DNA from: Anaerolineae bacterium
GTDB taxonomy: Bacteria > Chloroflexota > Anaerolineae > 4572-78 > J111
Length of the DNA: 64,000 nt
Direction: 5' to 3'
Assembly (NCBI GenBank): GCA_023151115.1
Contig: JAKLJP010000005.1
Coordinates: 1 to 64,000, forward strand
Positions 51,387 through 59,841 of this stretch are shown piece after piece. How positions within the stretch are numbered: position 1 is the first letter of the stretch; each line of letters opens with the position of its first letter. A model generated the notes under the pieces. The model saw only the letters and a list, made by a program, of their open reading frames with translations. It searched no databases and was not told the origin of the DNA. A program made the position numbers and the translations under genes.

Positions 51387-52340
51387 ATGGAAGATGACCG
51401 TTTGGAGCTACTAGGGCAAGTAGCATCTTGGTATTACGAAGACAACATGGACCAATCTGTTATTGCCGAACGGATTGGAAAATCTCGCTCCATGGTTTCC
51501 AGGATTCTCCAAGAAGCCCGTGAAATGGGCCTGGTAGAAATTAAAGTAACCTTTCCCCTCAAAAGAGATACCGAATTAGAATCCCTTCTCACTCAAACAT
51601 TTAACCTCAGGCAAGCCTATGTTCTGGCTAATCCTCCTGATAATCAAGACCTCCTCTGGCAGCGTTTAGGCAGTTTGGGAGCGCGCTGCTTACAAAATCA
51701 CCTCCATGATGGCATTAAAATTGGCTTGGGTTCAGGCACGACCGTTCACCAGGTTGTCCGGGCTATGCCCAGGGTGGAATTGAAGGAAGCCAAAGTTGTG
51801 CAGATTTCGGGCGCTATCGGCAGCGGTAGCCCGGTATTCGATGGGTCCGAACTTGCACGCTGGTTATCCGAGAAGTTATCGGCCAGCTACCATGTGCTTT
51901 ATGCCCCCCTGGTGGTTAAAGATGAGGCTCTGGCCGAGTCTTTATTACAAGACCCGACCATTGCTAATACCTTAACTGAAGCCAGCCAAGTAGACCTGGC
52001 CTTGATTGGGATTGGCACACTTGATCCTTCGCTATCCAGCTTACAGCGAGTTGGCTATCTTAACAAAACAGATTTGGCGGCCTTGCATGAAATTGGGGCT
52101 GTCGGTGATATTTTGTCTCGCCATTTTGATGCAGAGGGCAACCCGGTTGACCTGCCGGCCAATCGCCGAGTGATTGGCCTGGATTTAGCAACTATTCACT
52201 CCGTTCCTACCGTTATTGCCGTAGCCGGTAATGCCATCAAGGCGCCGGCAATTCTGGCAGCTTTGCGGGGCAGCTTTGTTACCGTATTAGTTACCGACAG
52301 TCTAACGGCCACAGAGGTTTTGGCCTTACACGGAGGGTAA
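51387..52340 (+). CDS. SorC/DeoR-family sugar-responsive regulator
   Basis: ATG 51387 starts 317 residues. The N-terminal helix-turn-helix is QSVIAERIGKSRSMVSRILQ. The C-terminal SorC effector domain is a sugar-phosphate isomerase-like fold (IKIGLGSGTTVHQVV, ALIGIGTLDP, GDILSRHFDAEG, RVIGLDLATI). It lies at the head of a glucitol-type PTS operon and probably responds to the phosphorylated sugar alcohol. An open frame to 51348 lacks a ribosome site. Confidence 0.92.
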   Translation: MEDDRLELLGQVASWYYEDNMDQSVIAERIGKSRSMVSRILQEAREMGLVEIKVTFPLKRDTELESLLTQTFNLRQAYVLANPPDNQDLLWQRLGSLGARCLQNHLHDGIKIGLGSGTTVHQVVRAMPRVELKEAKVVQISGAIGSGSPVFDGSELARWLSEKLSASYHVLYAPLVVKDEALAESLLQDPTIANTLTEASQVDLALIGIGTLDPSLSSLQRVGYLNKTDLAALHEIGAVGDILSRHFDAEGNPVDLPANRRVIGLDLATIHSVPTVIAVAGNAIKAPAILAALRGSFVTVLVTDSLTATEVLALHGG

Positions 52341-52345
52341 AAACT

Positions 52346-52780
52346 ATGGATCTAATTACCAACCATCCAGGTCTCATCTTCTTAGCTTTAGGCGTATTGT
52401 GGCTCATGCAATTTGGTCTGGGTTATTGGCAAATGCGTCGTTTTTACCAACGGATGATTACCCTGCGCCGCAGCGGCTTGACTGCCATTGGGCTAAGTGG
52501 AAATCGTTACAAGGGACGAGCCTATGCAGTGCTGACCATTGGCGAAGAGGGCCGGATTATCCATGCTGAACACTTTTCCGGCTGGACGGTATTTGCCCAG
52601 TTAAAGCCGATCCCGCAATTGGTCGGGATGTCGCTGCCAGAACTATTAAGCCAGGAGGCGACACTCCCCGTCTCTAAAAAGCTGCGGTCTGCCTTCGCTA
52701 ATGCCGCCAGGGATTTGCAAGCAGCGCGAAATGAAGGAAACGTCAGCACCTTTTCCCATGTCAACTTAGGCATCAGCTAA
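52346..52780 (+). CDS. gutM: Glucitol operon activator GutM
   Basis: The 144-residue protein begins 5 nt after the regulator stop. An N-terminal membrane helix (LIFLALGVLWLMQFGLGYW) and the following sequence (GNRYKGRAYAVLTIGEEGRI, SGWTVFAQLKPIPQLVG) match the GutM family. In enterobacteria GutM is an accessory positive factor of the glucitol operon. Confidence 0.88.
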   Translation: MDLITNHPGLIFLALGVLWLMQFGLGYWQMRRFYQRMITLRRSGLTAIGLSGNRYKGRAYAVLTIGEEGRIIHAEHFSGWTVFAQLKPIPQLVGMSLPELLSQEATLPVSKKLRSAFANAARDLQAARNEGNVSTFSHVNLGIS

Positions 52781-52857
52781 TTATTGGATAAGTTGTAACC
52801 TCACTTCAAACCCGAACTCATCACTGGACTCCTCAAAATTTATAACCGCAGAAGTAA

Positions 52858-52873
52858 GTTACAACGTTGTAAC
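52858..52873. promoter_or_regulatory. Perfect 16-bp palindrome upstream of the PTS genes
   Basis: GTTACAACGTTGTAAC is an exact palindrome, and a half copy GTTGTAAC lies at 52792-52799. It sits in the 194-nt gutM-srlA gap and is a probable dimeric regulator site. Confidence 0.55.
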
Positions 52874-52974
52874 GGAGTAGGAGGCGCCTATTAAGACAAT
52901 ACCATTTGAGAAGCAAGACCAAAACTTTTTTGTGGTAAAAATCTTAAAAATATAAACCTGAGGAGATTTACACT

Positions 52975-53535
52975 ATGGATTCGTTGGTTTGGTTGGCCGA
53001 GCATTTTATCGGCATGTTTAAGCAAGGCGGTGAAGTATTTGTTGGCCTGGTCACAGGTATTGTCCCGCTGTTAATCATCTTACTAACGGCAGTTAATGCG
53101 TTGATTGCCTTGATTGGCGTCGAGCGGATTAACAAAGTAGGCGAGTGGGCCGCTCGTCCCGGCTTAGTTTTTTACCCCATCCGTTACCTGGTCTTGCCGG
53201 TCTTGTCGGTCTTCTTCCTGACCAACCCGATGGCTTACACCATGGGCCGTTTTTTGCCAGAGCGGTATAAGCCGGCTTTCTACGACGCCGCCGTCTCGTA
53301 TGTCCACCCCCCGGTCGGCATTTTCCCCCATATCAACCCCGGTGAACTGTTTGTCTGGCTGGGTATTGCAGCCGGTATTGAAACTCTGGGGCTTTCGCCT
53401 ATACCGCTGGCAATCCGCTACTTGCTGATTGGCATGGTCGTTATTTTTATCCGGGGTATTGTCACCGAGCGGATTACGGCCATCATGTGGGCGCGCAAGA
53501 GTGAAAGAGAGATGGCCGCAGCGGCTGCCAAATAA
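52975..53535 (+). CDS. srlA: PTS glucitol/sorbitol-type EIIC subunit
   Basis: The 186-residue protein has CCTGAGGAG before the ATG. It has several membrane helices with SrlA features (GGEVFVGLVTGIVPLLIILL, NPMAYTMGRFLPERYKPAFY, VSYVHPPVGIFPHINPGELF). It forms half of the membrane channel with the product of 53561. Confidence 0.93.
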   Translation: MDSLVWLAEHFIGMFKQGGEVFVGLVTGIVPLLIILLTAVNALIALIGVERINKVGEWAARPGLVFYPIRYLVLPVLSVFFLTNPMAYTMGRFLPERYKPAFYDAAVSYVHPPVGIFPHINPGELFVWLGIAAGIETLGLSPIPLAIRYLLIGMVVIFIRGIVTERITAIMWARKSEREMAAAAAK

Positions 53536-53560
53536 ATAAATTTAAGAGAGGTAAATAATC

Positions 53561-54094
53561 ATGGAAAAGTTTCTGGCAGGTTTCGGACGTGGTGTTGGTA
53601 AAATCGTCGGCACCCTGTATCAAGCAGGGCGTGAGTCAATTGATCAGGTGCTGAAGAATATTCTGCCTTTTATGGCTTTTATTTCGCTGGTGATCGGTAT
53701 TGTCGTCTATACCGGTCTCAACGATATTGTTGCCGGCGCTCTGGCGCCGCTGGCAGGTAGCCTGATAGGCTTGCTGATCATTTGTGTTGTCTGCTCCATT
53801 CCGTTCTGGTCGCCGTTGTTAGGTCCGGGCGCAGTGATTGCTCAGGTTACGGCCACGCTGTTGGGCAGTACCTTGATTGCCAATGGCTCTGTTCACCCCA
53901 GCATGGCGCTGCCGGCCCTGTTTGCCATCAATCCCCAGGTTGGCTGCGACTTTATCCCGGTGGGCATGGCTTTGGGTGAAGCCGAACCGGAAACCGTTGA
54001 AATAGGGGTACCGGCCATCCTCTTCTCCCGCATGATTACGGGGCCAATTGCAGTGGTTCTGGCCTGGTTAGCCAGTTTTGGATTGTACAGTTAG
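53561..54094 (+). CDS. PTS glucitol-type EIIC' (C-terminal half of SrlE as a separate gene)
   Basis: The 177-residue protein corresponds to the membrane half of E. coli SrlE: GRESIDQVLKNILPFMAFIS, CSIPFWSPLLGPGAVIAQV, HPSMALPALFAINPQVGCDF, IPVGMALGEAEPETVEIGVP. The EIIB half that precedes this in SrlE is absent here and is encoded by the next gene. RBS AGAGAGG lies upstream. Confidence 0.9.
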   Translation: MEKFLAGFGRGVGKIVGTLYQAGRESIDQVLKNILPFMAFISLVIGIVVYTGLNDIVAGALAPLAGSLIGLLIICVVCSIPFWSPLLGPGAVIAQVTATLLGSTLIANGSVHPSMALPALFAINPQVGCDFIPVGMALGEAEPETVEIGVPAILFSRMITGPIAVVLAWLASFGLYS

Positions 54095-54121
54095 TTTTGT
54101 TAAAAAGTTTTACAGAAGTTG

Positions 54122-54157
54122 GATGCTGCGGTTAGCGGCCTGGCTAACCGCAGCATC
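54122..54157 (+). promoter_or_regulatory. Perfect 15-bp hairpin between the EIIC' and EIIB genes
   Basis: GATGCTGCGGTTAGC pairs with GCTAACCGCAGCATC around GGCCTG. There is no U-run, so it probably affects mRNA processing or stability rather than ending transcription; the EIIB ribosome site AGGGAGG follows 14 nt on. Confidence 0.65.
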
Positions 54158-54183
54158 ATAGCTCATGATAAGGGAGGAAAAAC

Positions 54184-54693
54184 ATGGGATTCTGGGATAG
54201 TTTTAAGAAAATCATGATTGGTGATGCGCCAAAGCCGGAGGAAAAAGCAACTCCGCCGGCCGTTGAAACCGCAACCGAAACGTCGGCTGCGCCCGCTGCT
54301 ACTGCGCCAGCGGGGGACAGCCCTTACCGGCGCGTAAAAATTGCGCATGGGGCGCGCGGCTGGGGCGGCCCCCTGATTATAGAACCAAAACCCGGCAAAA
54401 ATTTAATTTACTGCGTTACCGGCGGTGGGATTCATCCGGTAGCTCAACGGATTGCCGAGCTAACCGGCGGGCAGCCCTTTGACGGCTTTCGCTCCAAGGC
54501 CGACTTTGAGCAGATTGCCGTCGCCGTGATTGACTGCGGCGGCACAGCTCGCGTCGGCGTATATCCCATGAAAGGGGTCCTCACGGTAGATATTCATGCG
54601 ACTTCACCTTCTGGCCCGCTGATGAAATACATCAAAGAAACCAACTTTGTATCCGGGGTGACGGTTGACAATATCACTTTGTTGGATGAATAA
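54184..54693 (+). CDS. srlE: PTS glucitol-type EIIB (N-terminal half of SrlE as a separate gene)
   Basis: The 169-residue protein starts with an amphipathic MGFWDSFKKIMIG and a ~35-residue Ala/Pro/Thr linker. Then comes the EIIB domain: RGWGGPLIIEPKPGKNLIY, HPVAQRIAELTGGQPFDGF, phospho-accepting Cys118 in VIDCGGTARVGVYP, and ATSPSGPLMKYIKETNFVSG. It passes phosphate from EIIA to the sugar. Domain order on the chromosome is reversed relative to fused SrlE. Confidence 0.92.
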   Translation: MGFWDSFKKIMIGDAPKPEEKATPPAVETATETSAAPAATAPAGDSPYRRVKIAHGARGWGGPLIIEPKPGKNLIYCVTGGGIHPVAQRIAELTGGQPFDGFRSKADFEQIAVAVIDCGGTARVGVYPMKGVLTVDIHATSPSGPLMKYIKETNFVSGVTVDNITLLDE

Positions 54694-54840
54694 GCTGGTC
54701 TGGAACTTAGTAATCGTCTAAAAATAAGTTCCCCCAAATTCCTATGAGTTCCGAGGGAACTAAGGGAACTGGTAGGAACTCAAAACAGGAAGTAAATTTT
54801 GAATGCTTACTTATTGTTGGTTGGTTTGAAAGATTATTAG

Positions 54841-55215
54841 ATGACTATTACCAAATATGAAACCCAAGTAACTAAACTGGGCCCGGTTACCCAAGATTTT
54901 ATGGCTGAAGGCATTCTGGTTTTCTTTCAAATGACTGTCCCCGATGAACTGGCCGAAATTGCCATTTTACATACTCACAACAAACTTCAGCAAGAGGTGG
55001 TGGCCGGCGACAAGTTAATTATTGATGATTACGTCCTGCCTATTTTATGCGTGGGTGAAGTCGCCAACGAAAATCTAGCCAACCTGGGGCACTTTGTGGT
55101 CAAATTCAATGGTCTGACGCAGCCGGAGATGCCCGGCGATATCTCCGTGCCAAGTGATGCTCCTATCCCTCCTATTGCGCCAGGCACAATTATCAAAATT
55201 GTGGGTAAAAAATAG
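54841..55215 (+). CDS. srlB: PTS glucitol-type EIIA
   Basis: The 124-residue protein has candidate phospho-His44 in AILHTHNKL, aligned with FIHCH of E. coli SrlB. KLIIDDYVLPILCVGEVANE, LGHFVVKFNGL and APGTIIKI also fit. A 147-nt gap before it holds GGGAACTAAGGGAACTGG repeats. Confidence 0.92.
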   Translation: MTITKYETQVTKLGPVTQDFMAEGILVFFQMTVPDELAEIAILHTHNKLQQEVVAGDKLIIDDYVLPILCVGEVANENLANLGHFVVKFNGLTQPEMPGDISVPSDAPIPPIAPGTIIKIVGKK

Positions 55216-55281
55216 CTTGAATAAACTTATGCATGGGGGCTGATTTCTCTGTTAAAGGTTTAACCGTTGAAAGGCTAAAAA

Positions 55282-56583
55282 ATGACGCTTCAAAACTTGC
55301 TTAAGGAATATCAGCAGGCCGGTAACTTGGTCAAAGTGGGCCTGGTGGGGGCCGGCCAGATGGGCGAAGGGTTGATTTGCCAGATGGAAATGATGTACGG
55401 CATGCGCGCCTTTGCTGTGGCCGATGTGGTCCCGGGGCGGGCGGTTCAGGCGTTTCAATCTGCCAACTTACCTGATGATCAGATTGTCGAAACAAATCGG
55501 CTGGATCTGGCTGTGGCGGCGATTGAGGAGGGACGCCGGCTGGCCACCCAGGATGCCTCCCTCTTGTCTCAAATCCCCCATTTAGACATCATTGTTGAAG
55601 CCACCGGCGTTCCCGAAATTGGGGCTAAGGTTGCCCTGGATGCCATTCTTAACCGCAAGCATGTGCTGCAAATGAACGTGGAAACGGATGCTACGGTTGG
55701 CTATCTCTTGCGGAAGATGGCCAAGGCGGCCAATGTTGTCTATACCCTTACCGCCGGCGATGAACCCGGCACCACCATGGAGCTGTTTGATTTTGCCAGC
55801 AGCCTGGGCTTTGAAGTTGTCTGCGCCGGCAAAGGGAAGAACAACCCGCTTGATCGCACCTCTAACCCCGACACCGTAGCCGAAAAAGCCAGAATGAGAC
55901 GGATGAATCCCAAAATGTTGGCTTCTTTTGAAGATGGCACCAAAACCATGGTCGAAATGACCTCTCTGGGCAATGCCATTGGTTTTGTGCCCGACGTGCG
56001 CGGCATGCATGGTCCCGCAGTTACGGCGGCTACTTTGTCAAAGGTGTATGTTCCCAAAGAGGATGGGGGAATTTTGAACCAAACGGGGGTGGTTGAATAT
56101 GGCCTGGGAGTTTCTCCCGGTGTGTTTGTTGTCTTTACCACCGACCACCCCAAAATTATCCGCGACTTGCAGTACCTCAGCATGGGCAGCGGCCCTTATT
56201 GGGCGCTCTACCGGCCCTATCATCTGACCAGCCTGGAAACACCTATTTCTATCGCTCGCGCCGTATTGAAGGGCGAAACGACCGCAGCGACCGACTACCC
56301 GCCTGTAGCCGAAACAATAACGGTAGCCAAAAAAGATTTAAAGGCCGGTGAGATGATTGATGGCCTGGGCGGCTTCTGTGTCTATGGGCTGATTGAACGA
56401 GCAGATATTGCCCGCCAGGCAGGACTGTTACCGTTGGGGCTGGCCCCGGGCAGCCAATTGTTACGTGATGTGGCCCAGGGTGAGCCGCTCACCTACGCCG
56501 ATGTCAAAGTGGATGAATCGCTGACCATTGTTCATTTGAGACGGCTGCAAGACCAACAAGTGGCCGTTAACAACGGAAAATAG
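55282..56583 (+). CDS. COG4091-type NAD(P)-binding oxidoreductase with C-terminal SAF domain
   Basis: The 433-residue protein has Rossmann motif VKVGLVGAGQMGEGLI (~18-33), then homoserine-dehydrogenase-like core features (IIVEATGVPEIGAKVALDAI, HVLQMNVETDATVG, TLTAGDEPGT, GKGKNNPLDR). The last ~100 residues form a SAF domain (ITVAKKDLKAGEMIDGLGGF, ending with the VKVDES segment). The substrate is unknown. Placement between EIIA and HPr suggests that it acts on the phosphorylated sugar alcohol; no SrlD-type sorbitol-6-phosphate dehydrogenase is present nearby. Confidence 0.88.
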   Translation: MTLQNLLKEYQQAGNLVKVGLVGAGQMGEGLICQMEMMYGMRAFAVADVVPGRAVQAFQSANLPDDQIVETNRLDLAVAAIEEGRRLATQDASLLSQIPHLDIIVEATGVPEIGAKVALDAILNRKHVLQMNVETDATVGYLLRKMAKAANVVYTLTAGDEPGTTMELFDFASSLGFEVVCAGKGKNNPLDRTSNPDTVAEKARMRRMNPKMLASFEDGTKTMVEMTSLGNAIGFVPDVRGMHGPAVTAATLSKVYVPKEDGGILNQTGVVEYGLGVSPGVFVVFTTDHPKIIRDLQYLSMGSGPYWALYRPYHLTSLETPISIARAVLKGETTAATDYPPVAETITVAKKDLKAGEMIDGLGGFCVYGLIERADIARQAGLLPLGLAPGSQLLRDVAQGEPLTYADVKVDESLTIVHLRRLQDQQVAVNNGK

Positions 56584-56599
56584 GGGCTGAGGGTTAAAA

Positions 56600-56881
56600 A
56601 TGGTCGAAACAACCATCACGATAAACCATCCGGTTGGCCTGCATGCCAGACCTGGTGTTACTTTTGTGCAAGCTGCCAGCAAGTTCCAATCAAAAATTTT
56701 TCTGACAAATCTGACCCGCAACTCAACCGAGGTGAACGCCAAGAGTATTGTCAGTGTGATTAAAGCAGCCGTAGCCCAGGGTCATACCATTCGCCTGACG
56801 GCTGAGGGCGAAGACGCTCAAGCAGCCATAGATTCTCTGACCCAGTTGATTAACGATAATTTTGGCGAGGCTGTGGGCTAA
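56600..56881 (+). CDS. ptsH: HPr phosphocarrier protein
   Basis: The 93-residue protein has phospho-His15 in PVGLHARPGV, and Ser49 in NAKSIVSVIKAAV corresponds to the regulatory Ser46 of Firmicutes HPr. The C-terminus is slightly long. It probably supplies phosphate to the EIIA encoded upstream; Enzyme I is not in the window. Confidence 0.93.
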   Translation: MVETTITINHPVGLHARPGVTFVQAASKFQSKIFLTNLTRNSTEVNAKSIVSVIKAAVAQGHTIRLTAEGEDAQAAIDSLTQLINDNFGEAVG

Positions 56882-56891
56882 GTAGTTGCGC

Positions 56892-58670
56892 CTACTGAAG
56901 AATATACTCCAGCTCTTTCAACCTGGCCCGCACCGCTTTTTCCTTATTGGCCGGAATGACCAAAGTTTTTTTATCAAATGCCCGGCAGATTTTACCTAGA
57001 ACGGGGTCAGACAGGGCCAGGTCCAGTAGTTCGGTGGATTTGGCTTTGATAAACAAGGCCGGCTCCCCACGACTGAAAGCCTGGCTGTTCTGGTTGATCC
57101 GTTCCAGCCAGGCCAGCACCGGCGGTGGGAGTGGCCCGCTATTTCGTTGGCTCAAAAAATCGGCCAGATGGGTTAATTCCTGGCCCTCTTCCAGCGCAGT
57201 CAAGAGGCGCTGGGTGTCCAGCCGGTAAGCGCCGTTGCCCAGCGGCACGGCCAGCAGATCCAAATCGCGGCGGTTGTTGGGGGTCAGGTTAGCCGGATGG
57301 GTCACGGTCAGGGTCAAATCGGCTGAAACGGTAAAAAGAGAGGCAGCCAGCGGTCGAGATGGAATATACTCGCCGGCCTGCCCCAACAAATAGGCCCCCA
57401 ACGGGTTGATCCGAAAATATCTGAGGCCGTCATACAGGCTAAAAATCTCATCGCTGTAGGGCGAACTGACCGCGGATTTGGCCTCTTCCGGGCGGGTGTA
57501 GAGCAAATCCAGCGCCCCGATGCTGCCCAAATATTCCATCAAGATCACTTTAATATACGAACCTTTGACCACCGGCCAGTAGGTATCGCTGTAGAGCGCG
57601 CCATACTCTTTATGGCCCACATACAGGCTGCTGTAACCGGTTTTCTCCACCGCAAAATCAAAGCGCCAGATTTTGATGGCCCGATAGAAATCTTCCAGGT
57701 CAATCCAGACGCCGACCGGACACCACGACAGGGCTTCGATGATTGGCTCGCGCCGGGAGGCCGGCGGGGTAAACAAGGTAGTCCGGCTCTTCTGGCCTTT
57801 GAGCGCCGAAATGCGGCTCAACTCGTCAAAACTGCCTGCGCGAGTCCAGCTTTCAAAGGCTTCCAGCAAACTTTCGACATCCTGGGTTTGATAAAACTTC
57901 TGCCCCAGCGGGGATAGCTGCGCGTTACGATTGCGACCCGTTTTGACCAGGCCCGACTCGCGGGCGAAGACATCCAGGCCAAACGGACGGATGGTTTGGT
58001 TGGCCCGATATTTTCCGTCAGGAGGAAGCGGTAAAAAATCGCCTTGCAACAGGCTGGCCGCAATTTGTTTGATCCCGGCCAGGGTAGCCCGGCCCGAAGT
58101 GTCGTCGGTGGTCATTTTGCCTTCATGGACTAACCGCAAATAAGCCACCAAATCGTGCAGCCCGGCCTGCTCGGTTTCAGCGCAAATAAGCTCAGCCGGT
58201 CTGCGGAAACGCCCCGGCGTTGTTTGGGGCGCCTGCAACACACCTGACACCTGAAATTTATCGGGCGGGGGGACCAGGTTTTCCAGCAGCGGCAGCAAAT
58301 CGCCGGGCAAAACAGGATTGTAAACGTTAAAGGCGTGGTAGGGGGTGGGGGTGTACAGAAACAGGTCCAGGAGAATCGGCTGGGCTTGCCACGACCATCT
58401 GCTTTGCGGGCGCTCCGGCAGCGAACCGTATTGGGCCACAAAGGCCGAAGCGTTAAACTCGCCTCCGTTGTGGTAAGCCGAAGCCACCGCTTTTTTGGAC
58501 AAATCGTCCAGCTTAGCCCACAAGCCCCGCAGCGAGTCGGGGGTCATGACCACCTTATGGATACAGCGCACCAGGTCATCTTTGCGGGTCTGCTTGGAAC
58601 AGCCGCACAGCCCGGCTAGACGCTTGAGGGTATCGTTGGTTTGTTGGTAAAGTATCTCAGACAGTTCCAT
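56892..58670 (-). CDS. Helicase-associated (XPB N-terminal-like) protein
   Basis: The 592-residue soluble protein has helical repeats in the first 200 residues (TNDTLKRLAGLCGCSKQTRK, DDLVRCIHKVV) of the kind seen in SAP/wHTH-like regions, and winged-helix-like segments further on (YFRINPLGAYLLG). The C-terminal portion FTVSADLTLTVTH...DPVLGKICRAFDKKTLVIPA resembles the XPB/Ssl2 helicase N-terminal domain. No Walker motif is present. It follows the SWIM gene by 37 nt on the same strand, so it likely works with the SNF2 helicase. No clear ribosome site. Confidence 0.65.
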   Translation of the reverse strand: MELSEILYQQTNDTLKRLAGLCGCSKQTRKDDLVRCIHKVVMTPDSLRGLWAKLDDLSKKAVASAYHNGGEFNASAFVAQYGSLPERPQSRWSWQAQPILLDLFLYTPTPYHAFNVYNPVLPGDLLPLLENLVPPPDKFQVSGVLQAPQTTPGRFRRPAELICAETEQAGLHDLVAYLRLVHEGKMTTDDTSGRATLAGIKQIAASLLQGDFLPLPPDGKYRANQTIRPFGLDVFARESGLVKTGRNRNAQLSPLGQKFYQTQDVESLLEAFESWTRAGSFDELSRISALKGQKSRTTLFTPPASRREPIIEALSWCPVGVWIDLEDFYRAIKIWRFDFAVEKTGYSSLYVGHKEYGALYSDTYWPVVKGSYIKVILMEYLGSIGALDLLYTRPEEAKSAVSSPYSDEIFSLYDGLRYFRINPLGAYLLGQAGEYIPSRPLAASLFTVSADLTLTVTHPANLTPNNRRDLDLLAVPLGNGAYRLDTQRLLTALEEGQELTHLADFLSQRNSGPLPPPVLAWLERINQNSQAFSRGEPALFIKAKSTELLDLALSDPVLGKICRAFDKKTLVIPANKEKAVRARLKELEYILQ

Positions 58671-58707
58671 TTTGAGTTAGCAGGTAAAACGTTCCACGTT
58701 CAAACGT

Positions 58708-59586
58708 TTAACTTTCAACTGACTCCGTATCATCCTTAAAAGCAGCCGCTATCGCCGCCGCGCTGATGGCGCGGTAAGCCGGGCCGAGAAAGTGCTCAAT
58801 ATCTTCGCTCAGAAATGAAGGCTGGCCCAGGCGCTTCAAGATAGGCAAGGGAGTGATGGGGGGCTTAATGGTTGTTTTGAAATGAGTCAACGGCTGGCCC
58901 AACTGCCAGAAGTGGCCCACACTTTCGGCCAGGGGCGGCCCAACGTCCGCGATCTCCTCTTCTGCCTCGTCCTCCGCCCCGCCCGCCGCCCGGCGTTCGC
59001 GCAGCCCGGCCAAAATCTGTTCCTGGGTCCGCCCGCGCAGCCGGAAAAGCAGAAACGGGTCTTCGTCAAACTGCTCGCCCAGAATATAATGCACGGCGGC
59101 GATATGCTTGCACGGGTTCGACGGGTCGGGGCAGCTACACTCGGTGATCAACTGGCCCCGTTTTTCCGGGAAGAGGCTGACTTTGGCCGCCTGAAAAGCC
59201 TGCTCGATCTCCTGCGGCATCTCCCCGGCCAGCAGTTGGGCGGTGAAAATGGCCTGACCGGCCAGCGCGTCAATGACCTGTTCCCACTGCTTATCGGTCA
59301 GCGGGGTCATCTCGATGGTGATTTTATAAGGCCGGCGTTCTGACCCCTGCACTTTGGCGGCAATGCCGGTCTTGGTCTCCTCAATCGAAAGGACCTGTCC
59401 CTGGCGGGCATAACTGCGCCCGCGAGTCAGCCGGCCCCGGTCCACCAGCCGCTCCAGGGCGGCAATCCAGCGGGTAGCCCACCAATTTTTGGCAAAATCG
59501 CCCCGCTTGCTTTTAGCCTTGATGCCCTGATCGGTTTTGATGGGCTGGCTGGACGGATAATAATCGTAATAATCGTAGCGACTCAT
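58708..59586 (-). CDS. SWIM zinc-finger protein
   Basis: ATG 59586 has GGGAG about 9 nt upstream; this gives 292 residues. The SWIM motif CSCPDPSNPCKHIAAV (C-x-C...C-x-H) is at about 145-160. The N-terminus (FAKNWWATRWIAALERLVD, GRSYARQGQVLSIE) is the standard family start. SWIM proteins of this type are usually encoded with an SNF2 helicase, as here. They probably bind DNA or the helicase. Confidence 0.92.
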   Translation of the reverse strand: MSRYDYYDYYPSSQPIKTDQGIKAKSKRGDFAKNWWATRWIAALERLVDRGRLTRGRSYARQGQVLSIEETKTGIAAKVQGSERRPYKITIEMTPLTDKQWEQVIDALAGQAIFTAQLLAGEMPQEIEQAFQAAKVSLFPEKRGQLITECSCPDPSNPCKHIAAVHYILGEQFDEDPFLLFRLRGRTQEQILAGLRERRAAGGAEDEAEEEIADVGPPLAESVGHFWQLGQPLTHFKTTIKPPITPLPILKRLGQPSFLSEDIEHFLGPAYRAISAAAIAAAFKDDTESVES

Positions 59587-59596
59587 AAGCAGTCTC

Positions 59597-59802
59597 CCGT
59601 AGGACAAGCTGTTAGCTTGTCCCAGTCCGTTAGTTTGTCTCGGTTACGGACAAACTAACAGTTTGTCCTACCCTAACCTGGACGAGCCACCTATGGCCAA
59701 AAAGGAACACAGAGCTACACAAAGACTCCACAGAGGCACACAGAGAGTTCTAAAAATTCCTCTGAGAAACTCTGTGACTTCTCCGTGCCTCTCTGTGTAA
59801 CA
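59597..59802. repeat. Two palindromic repeats between SNF2 and SWIM genes
   Basis: GTAGGACAAGCTGTTAGCTT is mirrored by GACAAACTAACAGTTTGTCC (59597-59671). AACACAGAGCTACACAAAGA is mirrored by TCTCCGTGCCTCTCTGTG (about 59705-59800). Confidence 0.65.
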
Positions 59803-59841
59803 ACTTCTTGCTCATTGTACAAGAATCTGACTCGTAAGGTA

